The notes under the pieces are model-generated. The model saw nothing but the letters and a program-made list of their open reading frames with translations, ran no database searches and was not told the DNA's origin. A stretch of DNA of 64,000 nt, taken from Hyparrhenia diplandra (Eukaryota; Streptophyta; Magnoliopsida; Poales; Poaceae). Below are positions 55,801 to 64,000 of the stretch, piece after piece. The translations under genes were made by a program, and so were the position numbers. Every line of letters starts with the position of its first letter. The first letter of the stretch is position 1. The stretch lies in NCBI GenBank assembly GCA_015847255.1, contig JADLZK010002761.1:709895-773894 (forward strand), in the 5' to 3' direction.

Positions 55801-57400
55801 TTCCCTCTCTTTTTTTCCAAAACCATAATTAACCAACTTCGGCCAAATAACATAGCCCAATATCTTCAACTCTTTTATTTTCACCATGTGATGAATAATG
55901 CAAAACTTCTTGTCCTATCCGTATTAATTAGCTGTTTTGTTTCAAATATGTAATCTTGAGGAAACAAAGCACAATAGGAGAAACTTTCTTCCAAGAGAAG
56001 GTAGGTAATTAAAGCTCAACTTCAAGCAAGGGTGCATAATGTCATTCTTGCCTTTGACATTCTCCCATTCCTTACTTTCTAATATCCTAGTCCATGAACC
56101 AAGTCAAGTTGGGTTTTTAACAATCTACCAACCGCTTTTTGCTTTGCAAGAGGGGAGCCCTTTAGTCTACCCTCCTCGCTATCCTAAACCCAGTTTCAAG
56201 TAAGAATGTATGGTCCTTTCTAGATTGATCATCATCACCAAAGATAATTTCTAGAATAACTCCTCAAATTCTTTATTTTCTATACCTTTGCAAATATTGT
56301 GAATGATCATTTTCCACATCATTATTTGTGCTTGTCCGGAAATCGAGTTGTGACTATAATTATACTACCTTGTATTTGGGATTTTTGAATGGCACCAAGA
56401 GTCGTTTCCATTCATCCTCATAGCCCCATACATCATCCAAGACAAGCGAGAAGCCATACTTTTTCAATCTTTGCCCAATCAACTCACTAGAAGTACCATT
56501 ACTACTTTCATGATCAACTTTTGGGATATATCTTTTGAATCTCTTCTATCATCTTATTCACATTAAAGTTAAATGAGACACATGTCCAAACTCCTCGACA
56601 TCAAAATGTTCTTGTACTTCTTCACGTGATATATATGTTTGGCAAGAGTAGTCTTTCCTATACTGGACCAACAATAGGAATGACAGGAGGACCTCCACCG
56701 TATCGTTTACCCTTTGTGATATCATCTATGATGCTCTTCATAATAACCTCCCTCCCCAAACAATTTTGCCTCTATATTCTTTGAGCTTGAGATCTACCCA
56801 CTCAATTTTAATATTTGGAAACGGCTCCAGCTTAGAACCTAAACGTGTCATGATGCTAGAAATCCTTCGTTGCACTTCTTGCATTTGCTTTATAATATGC
56901 TTCATTCATTTGGAGGCATGCACCCTATCAAATACCATCTCGTGTTTCATCGTGAAATAGATGACAACACATTAAGGACGGGTGCCGGCATGCCGGCTTC
57001 TACGCCTAGCAAGCATGTCTTGGATGCAAAAGTATTCCATCTCATCCACCACATCCTCAACATCATATACAAGGTCTTGAAGCATCATCGAGAGCGGCCA
57101 AGCGAGTTGTGTATTACCCTTCCAAGGGTGGACTCAAAAAATCTCCTTCACCGATATCGGCTCTAGCTCTAGCAAATTGACGATTGGAGCAATAATCGTT
57201 GGTGGCTGCCCAACCTCCTTCGACAAGTTGCTCTCCAAGGAAGCTGAACGACATGCGCCAATCGAACCGACGACATATCGTGCCCCTCGATAACCATCAA
57301 AAGCTGGCTGCGCGCATTGTGATTTGGGCGGTGCAACCTTGCCCGATTTCATCACGCTTTTTCTCGATCCCATGCTTGTGCATGATCCCTTCAATGCAAT
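52815..57400 (-). pseudogene. Xa1-like NB-LRR resistance gene, decayed
   Basis: Read on the minus strand in order: coiled-coil region (LVYDVEDVVDEMEYFCIQDM, about 57085-57010); P-loop (about 56675-56641, out of frame within the loop); kinase-2 FSLVLDDVWGYEDEWKR (about 56452-56405); GSPLAKQKAVGRLLK (about 56160-56120); SYCALFPQDY (about 55980-55951); YIIHDLLYELA (about 55785-55751); and LRR blocks down to 52817 (LRRL-type IKELRNL pieces, KVLHAKYCNIDPLP, ERLRPSSNLPKLSVKG, LPNLKRLKMSDV). The grammar fits monocot Xa1-type NLRs, which sense pathogen effectors in the cell. Frameshifts and stops occur in every part, so no product is expected. Confidence 0.85.
53437..53800. repeat. tandem repeat in the LRR 3' part
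   Basis: Two copies of about 190 bases, near 53437-53610 and 53630-53795. Shared blocks are GAGCTTGGGGCA, CAATCTTCTG, CCTCCTCCTCCCCCCACTT, GGAGGCTCAC and GCGTTGATCTCC. On the minus strand this duplicates one LRR-like unit. Confidence 0.8.
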
Positions 57401-57541
57401 TTTAGAGCTACCAAGTCGCCCTCACACAAAGACACCTCGATCCGGCACTGCATGGGTTCCCATCTATTATATAAGTATGCAAAAAATAGTTAGACTAATC
57501 GCACTTAAGTTGTTTCCCAGATTAAGAGCTCTGTAAATATA

Positions 57542-57823
57542 CTTCCTCCCTTTCTTTTTCTAGGGCACACTATATGTATGGGGATTTCAAAAGTGAGCAA
57601 TTAATAATAATAGATTGTGCATGAACTTGATCTTTTTTTATGTTAAAGTCTAATTCAAAACCTCGTAGTAGTTTGAGGGTGTTTTTTAAATTGATGACGC
57701 ATTTTAGGGGTATCGACTTTACTCTTTTTATTATATACTGTCAATATGTACAAAGATACCCATAGGCAAAAAAAAGAAAAACGATTGACATTTTCAAATC
57801 TCATCCTATAAAAGAACAGAGAG
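57542..57823. mobile_element. Stowaway-type MITE
   Basis: CTTCCTCCCTTTCTTTTTC at the left and, on the minus strand, CTCTCTGTTCTTTTATAGG at the right, flanked by TA on both sides (57540-57541, 57824-57825). Length 282, AT-rich. Confidence 0.6.
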
Positions 57824-57829
57824 TACCAT

Positions 57830-58780
57830 ATAATATTATTTAAGTCGAATACAGTCTACCTTTCCTATCGATGCTTTATAAATTAGAGGCACAAATTTAA
57901 ACTTGAAATATCAATACTACACTGGTAATAACTAAAAATGATATGCTATTTAATGATGGGAGTGGTGAATTATAGCAGAATTCATTTATATTTGTGGATA
58001 AATCTTAAATGCCATAATTACATACATTTATGAACGAGGAGGTATTAAGCTTGTTTTCTAGGAGGTACTTTTTTATGTTTTTTTACTTTTAAAGGAAAGT
58101 ACATCGATACAAGTCAGCAATCTTAAAAGCTTGTCTCATACTGTATTGCATAGGATTTTAAAATACCAATATAAAAGGAGCTTAATCTTAACATAAGAGA
58201 AAGAGATGTTGGTTTTACAAAGCAACTTAAAAGACAACCCAATGTATGATTTGCATATTAAGTCGCCTTTGTATTACGCTAAGTTGTATGATGGCTCAAA
58301 TCCTACTTGGATTAGGACGCAAGAGAGGTGTGGTATTATAACTCTTATTATGAATAGAGTGTCTCCTACTTGCATGTATAAGAGCCTTGAAGAGATCAGA
58401 TAAAACAAGGGGTGGTCTTAACCAAAGCTTGTAAGGATCAATTAGAACGCTCAAGTGGATTAGGCTAGACATTTCTTACCGCACTAGATTCTTGTAATTA
58501 ATTAACCTAGAGTGTGTGAAGTAGAGTTGTGAGAGAGTAAAAAATTACTTTGTACTCCTTTTTGAATTGTGCTTATAGAATTGGAGGTTGGCTTCGCCAA
58601 AATCCTTTATCTCTTGTCATGGTTGCTTTAGCTGCTAGCATTTAGCTAGGTTTTCTTACTTGATTTTGTCTACATCGTTCTTAATGTGGTGTGTACTTGT
58701 GTTATATCACAATATCCTTTCTCAAAGATACAAGGACTACTGCCCATAAACAGGAGTAGTATCGATTCTAATGCTATGTG
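57830..58780. other. AT-rich intergenic stretch
   Basis: No gene recognised. A plus-strand frame at 58206-58403 is open for 65 codons without motifs. Confidence 0.5.
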
Positions 58781-58783
58781 ATA

Positions 58784-58925
58784 CTTCCTCCTGCTCCAAA
58801 TTATGAAAGTTGACTTTTTTATTCATCCATTTTGCTTGTATCTAGACATATTATTATATTTAGATGCAGCAAAAAATAGATTTACCAAAAAATTCAAAAA
58901 CTACTTATCATTTAGAATGGAAGAG
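58784..58925. mobile_element. Stowaway-type MITE, short
   Basis: The left end CTTCCTCCTGCTCCAAATTA and right end (minus strand) CTCTTCCATTCTAAATGATA are flanked by TA. At 142 bases it has the size and end type of grass Stowaway elements. Confidence 0.65.
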
Positions 58926-59429
58926 TACTTAATATGAAACCAACTATATAAGATAACACCAATATACTTAATTACCCTACCAAGGAAGCCGTGAATAACT
59001 CCACAGCCCTTTTTGAACAATAATTTGTCATTTTCATGCATATTGTATTTAAAGTTAATTCTAGAAGTCTAGTGGGAATAGATATGAACCTAAATAGGGA
59101 TTGTTTTTGTTCGCTGGAACAAAAGCCACTGTGGTGGTATTAAGCTACTATTTTTCCTTAAAAGATGTAATCTTTCGTGTTGATTGGTATTTTCAAGAAT
59201 TTTTGAGCTCCCTCGCATTCCACTAGAAAAAAAAAGAGAAGGAAGAAATACTATTTATGGATATTTCTCGACATTATCTCACAATTGCTTTTCACTAAAA
59301 ACATATAATTCATTAAAAGCATATCGAGTGATTTTTAGTAAGAAAAAGAACTAAAGCACATGTCATGACTACCCAAAAAATAGCATATTCCAAAATTTTG
59401 GGACACTCAATGAGGATAGAAGATATCAT

Positions 59430-61130
59430 ACCTTATCTACTTTAAATCTTTCGCCAATTGAAACACAAAACTTCCTTTCCGCTGCATTAAGAATTTGAAT
59501 TATATTTGACACATTTGGCCTTTTCTCCTTATCGGTGCACACATTCCAAGGCTATGTCGATACATTGTTTTACTAGTTGGGTAAGTAGTTCCGTCGTATA
59601 CTTCGACGATCTTTTCAAATCTTTTCCTCCAATTTCGAGCACTCCCGCACAATTGCATATATAATAAGTGAGCTTAGAGCGATGGTACACATGCGTAAGA
59701 TCCATTAGTTTATCATATTACTTTCTCTCGTGAAGTGCTGGAAAAACTTCGCGCTTTGGTGATTGTGTAATGATAGTCGTGCTTGCTGCTGCGGAGTATT
59801 CTATAATTATGACACCCAAACTGGAATACATCCATTTTCTTTTGAGATTATGCCCCTCGCTTTATGTATTCTCGTGCCATGTATCCCCCAGAGACATCAA
59901 GAGTTTGGTGATGGTGCAAGCATATAATATAGAGACCATTAATATATTACTAAGAAAGCAATTGGTATTCTTGTGGGTGTAGCTTACGGGTGTTCGTATT
60001 TATTTGAAGGGCCAGCCATAGTGTAGGATTTTTGTTCACCCAACAACCTTGGACAAACCAAAATCCGCAATTTTAAGGCCATAGTTGTCATCCATTAATA
60101 TATTTTCAGGTTTAAGGTCTAGATGAATAATATTACACCCATGAAGGAAACTCAAACCGCGGGCATATTCCCCTTAATTATCTTGTATCTCGTGGTTCCA
60201 CTCAAGACCAAGATTCATCTCAGAGGAAATATTTTTGAAGACATAATTAATCTTATCATGCCATGCTTAATAATAAGAGTAATGCAATTTTGAGTGGGTT
60301 CGCAAAGAATAGTAATATCTAGTTACTAGCTCGTCCAAAAACAAAGTTATTCTAGTTAGACATCCGGTCAATTTAAGTTTTATCAAATTTATAAAGAAGT
60401 TTCCATATTTATGACACCAAATAGAGATAATATCAAGATATATTTTATGATGGGTCTTGTTTCACTTATTTAGTACTTACTATAAATATTGTATATAGGT
60501 TTTTAGGGCATATTTAAGCTGTTTTTAACTCAATGTAGAATAACCTTTCTTGGATACAGGCAATATTTTATTCCTGTGTTCTGCTGATTGTAGGCTGCAA
60601 GGTGTGTTCTAACAATGTAGACTTGAGAAAATGAAAAAGGAGATGATAAATTGTGTCCCGTGTTTCGAAACGTACCCGAAAGATGCTTGTCAAGGCCTCC
60701 ATTACATATAATATACTCGAAGCAGCAGTATTATTGTCCGTTCTTCAGAACACAAACTTTCCAGTTTGGTTGTCTCATCATCATTGCCGCCCTTGATTCG
60801 GCACAGAAACCTAGCAGCTGTACTATATTGTGGTGTTTGATATCCATAAGACATGAGGCCCCGTTCTCAAAGGATCGGTCTCACGGAATTTTTTCCATTT
60901 CTTTTGATGGCAATCCGCCGAGAATGCCCTTCCAGAATTGATGTTTGATCCGTTCATTAATTGCTGGCTGCTAGCATTTGAAGATTAATTTGAGTGAAAA
61001 GAATTCGTCATACCTTGTAAACCACCTGTGCCGCACCTTTCCGAGCTCGCTCATTGGGAAAATCATCTGTTATAGATCTCAAAAAGCCTAGAGGCAGAGA
61101 TACTGGTTGTGGATCCTTGTCTCCAACCCA
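59430..61130 (-). pseudogene. receptor-like protein kinase, kinase-domain relic
   Basis: Read on the minus strand: PLGFLRSITDDFPNERARKG with an exon end at TACAAG before GTATGA (about 61014); HHNIVQLLGFCAE (about 60840-60800), followed in frame by a TAA and then YCCFEYI; a G/GTACGT-like donor near 60645; ARGLSFLHGCNIIHLDLKPE and then KIADFGLSKVVG (about 60160-60040), containing the HxD and DFG sites; GYMAREYIKRG (about 59900-59860), where APE has become ARE; and CIDIALECV with KRPNVSNIIQILN (about 59560-59470), the C-lobe. The gly-rich loop is also altered (RKGAAQ). The family phosphorylates partners at the plasma membrane; the stop codon and frameshifts make this a pseudogene. The extracellular part is not in the window or not recognisable. 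Confidence 0.8.
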
Positions 61131-62330
61131 TTATCTCACATTCAGTAGCTCTGCTGTCCGTCTCCTATTTACATGGAGCTTGCTTTGTGGGAAATTATTT
61201 ACTTGTTTGAAATATAGATTGTTATGGTATTTTCACCATTACTGCTATATGTTGCTCCAACATGTAAATTGCTTTTATCCAATGTAGCAAGACAAAGAAC
61301 TGTAATGCGACTCACAGTAGGTGTGGCTATATATAGTACATGAAAAGTAACTACTTACCAGAGTATATTTGTAAGAGCACGTACGGGACCAGCCTCTAAT
61401 TCATCATACCTGCCAGCCAGCACTCCAAGGCTATCTCCCTTGAGATTTCTAGCCTAGTCCCCTAGACTCCGTTTTCAAAGTTTTATTAATATATATGAGC
61501 TTCCAATTCAATATAAAAATATAACGTCATAGGCTCACGGCAGTATATATGTTGCCGACAGTACCGCCATGAAAAGCCTGCAAGATGAAAAAGAATGCTG
61601 ATCTTAGACCCAAATACTACATCACAATTCACAAGCCAGGACCCCCCGCCACCTTGTGAAAGAGACATTAATTTTCTCTGGTGTTGTATACCTGGACAAA
61701 ATTTGAACAGTAGGCAAAAAATGGGTGCAAGTAGAATGAGGCAACAAAAAGCGTTCGAACTTAGTTACAGTTTACTCTTAATTATTGGTGCGCCACTGTA
61801 GTTACAGGGAGATAAGAATAGCCACACAATGCTTAAAAACACATTTTTAATCTCAAAAAAAATGTAAAACACATTTTCTCCAAACCCACCTATTATTGCA
61901 AACTGTTGTGCTAGTTGAAATCTTCAGTACCACTGGAAGATGTATGTTTGAGCTGTGCTGCTTGCAGGAGAGGAGGAAACCACCATTAGCAAAACTGATG
62001 CAGCAGCTTGTAAGAAGTCCAGACCAGAAGACAACTGGCCTTGCTGATGCGTGAAAGCAAGAAAGGAACTGACTACTGTTATGCGAGTTGTTGAGAATAT
62101 GCTGATGCGAGTTATAACTGACTTAAAAACTCTAAAGATTCCAGAGAAGCACGGATCAGAAGATGTGCGACTCTGACGCGTCTGCTAGCTGCTGCTGCTT
62201 GCGTTTGCAATGCATTGGGGAGAGAAAAACACCCATTAGCAAAGTGAGTAGTAGTACGAAGCAAACAAATTCGAGTCTGCTAGCTGTTGCAGAGGAAAGT
62301 ACGAAGCAAAACAAATCTGAGTCTGCTAGC
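61131..62330. other. upstream of the kinase relic, no gene
   Basis: No transmembrane or extracellular coding segment of a receptor kinase could be recognised. Open frames here are short and without motifs. Near 62255-62345 a short direct repeat (GAGTCTGCTAGCTGTTGC plus AGAGGAAAGTA) occurs twice. Confidence 0.45.
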
Positions 62331-62350
62331 TGTTGCTAGAGGAAAGTATC
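62260..62350. repeat. short tandem direct repeat
   Basis: CGAAGCAAACAAATTCGAGT, then CTGCTAGCTGTTGC and AGAGGAAAGTA, then nearly the same block again. Confidence 0.8.
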
Positions 62351-62649
62351 AGTACAAGCGGCCAGCTTACAAAAACAACCAAACCAAGAAGAGAAGCTAA
62401 ACCAGCAGGATTTGATGGTGCTGCGTGAAAGCAAAGAAAAGAACCGCCGTAAACTGGACAGAGGTCGCCGGCGGTGAAAACGATGGAGGGAGGAGAAGGT
62501 TGTTCGTTCTAGTGGTAGTGGATTTTGGTGGTGAGTCGTTCCGTCAAGAGGAGGTGAAAGCAGAGCGGGGCGGTGAAGGCAGGGGGGGTGCCAGGCAAAG
62601 GGGCAAAGCAGCCAGCTGCATTTTACTTTTTGCCATGGCGTGGGGAACA

Positions 62650-64000
62650 TAAAGGACGGTCACGCGTGGGGTTTACAAGAGTAGCCTGCCTTTTTCTGCA
62701 GACGCGTCACGGAAATTCTGATGAAATTGTGCTATAGCGAATATGATAAGAACCGTTCATACGAGAAGTTCGATCCGTTTCCTTCGTTCAAAAATGACGA
62801 TCCATTTTGGCTAGTAAAGCTTCGGGTAAGTCAATTTACCTAAGCCGAATTAATTTCAACCTTAAACTCCCAAACCGGATTTCGCCCTCCACCTTATGAA
62901 ACCCATTCAATTTTTCCTTATGCTGGTTTCTGGATGGTATTGATGTATGAACAACGCTTTTTGTCATTTTTCTAAAACTTTTTTAGGAATCAACTTAAAA
63001 GCAAGGAAGGGGTATCATGCTTGTGACAAATGTAACTCAATTTTTGTAAAGCAACTTCTTATTTTTTGCTCATGTAACATGTGTTGAACAAATATACCAA
63101 AAATTAACTAGTGCTCGTATGATTCACAAATATTATTTTCTAAGACTTTTTTAATTTCCATTTTAGAATACCCTAAAAAAATTTATAGAATATATAAGTT
63201 TTCCATTTTTAAATGCAATAATTCAAATATTACTTTAATTAAATTTAGCATGTCTATGCCATTATCATCAAAATCCTTGTTATTCACTCTACCAATCTAC
63301 AAAGTATCAAGATTTTTACAGCTCACTAGGTACCCTTCCTTGCTACCGTAGTTAGTTTTCTAAATAGTTTTGAAAAAAAGTCAATGGTTACTATTTATTT
63401 TGCCAAAACGTAAGAAATCAATCTAAGGTTGAAAAGGTTTGAAAGAGGTGTGAGCGATTCCATGAGTTTACAGATTTAAAATTATCGGTTTTTTTGAAGT
63501 TCAAGGTTAAAATCACAAATTTGTCAAGAGTTACATGTTGTAAACTATACTTACCCTAAAGCTTTTTTCCCATCAAATCACACTTAGAGCCATACAAATC
63601 CACCCATACGAACAAATATGAAATACATAATCCCTAACTTGATCTCAATATTTGTGAGCAGAGGTCACAAGAAACGCTCAGTCACTAAAAACATATAGCG
63701 CCGTATAAATCTTATTGTTTGACTAATTAAAGCAATATAGTATGCTAGCATCTATACATGACCGATCAGTTTCATTTAACTCTACCCTAAATGATGTTTG
63801 GGTGGTGAGTTTGTTCATTGTCGTACATATTATTAATACATGTTTTTAGAATCTTGATTAAAATTTAGAAATTGACTTCTATTGGCCACATATTGTGTGA
63901 ATAATATATTTTTCGACTAAAATTGAATAATGCGCACATAGTGTTCCCTCGGGTAGCGTGCATAGTGCTAGTGTCAGATCACCCTGAACGCACAGTAGTG
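62650..64000. other. AT-rich intergenic stretch to window end
   Basis: No gene, RNA gene or element with recognisable ends was seen. Confidence 0.5.

Overview
This is a stretch of nuclear DNA from a grass (Poaceae). The evidence is a tandem pair of DUF4220/DUF594 membrane-protein genes, an Xa1-type NB-LRR relic, a receptor-like-kinase relic, a Tat-lineage Ty3/gypsy element with an antisense extra ORF, several CACTA ends, Stowaway-type MITEs and a grass-type L1 LINE. I cannot name the species. Most of the window is nested, decayed transposable elements, and only two gene models remain substantially open, both DUF4220 proteins.

Layout: 1-4.2 kb, a decayed Ty1/copia element on the minus strand, running off the left edge. 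4.7-5.8 kb, an unclassified repeat-like block. 7.3-9.3 kb, a 5'-truncated LINE with a clean 15-bp target-site duplication. 9.3-13.3 kb, one end of a CACTA transposon with hairpin arrays and TNP1-like exons, ending against a 1.9-kb solo LTR (13.3-15.1 kb). 15.5-16.05 kb, the terminus of a second CACTA type. 16.06-16.42 kb, a copia LTR fragment.

16.8-28.65 kb: two tandem copies of a DUF4220 locus, identical over long stretches. Copy 1 later received a hAT element and a 1.3-kb insertion that are absent from copy 2; a SINE is shared by both. Gene 1 (21.0-22.8 kb, with its C-terminal DUF594 part displaced to about 23.09 kb) has two compensating frameshifts. Gene 2 (27.2-28.7 kb) is chimeric: it repeats half of the DUF4220 domain and is cut off by an LTR.

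28.66-42.76 kb: one 14-kb Tat-lineage element. Its gag-pol is on the minus strand and a degenerate Transposase_28-type ORF is on the plus strand. 43.4-51.85 kb: a noncoding unit repeated two to three times, broken by a nonautonomous hAT, a CACTA-like element and a solo copia LTR. 52.8-57.4 kb: an Xa1-like NB-LRR pseudogene (minus). 59.4-61.1 kb: a receptor-like-kinase pseudogene (minus). 61.2-64 kb: AT-rich DNA without a recognisable gene.

I found no clearly new molecular system. The most informative parts are the chimeric DUF4220 gene, the insertion/empty-site pairs that the tandem copies provide, and the repeated noncoding unit beside the NB-LRR relic. Assignments rest on motifs read by eye; no database search was possible.
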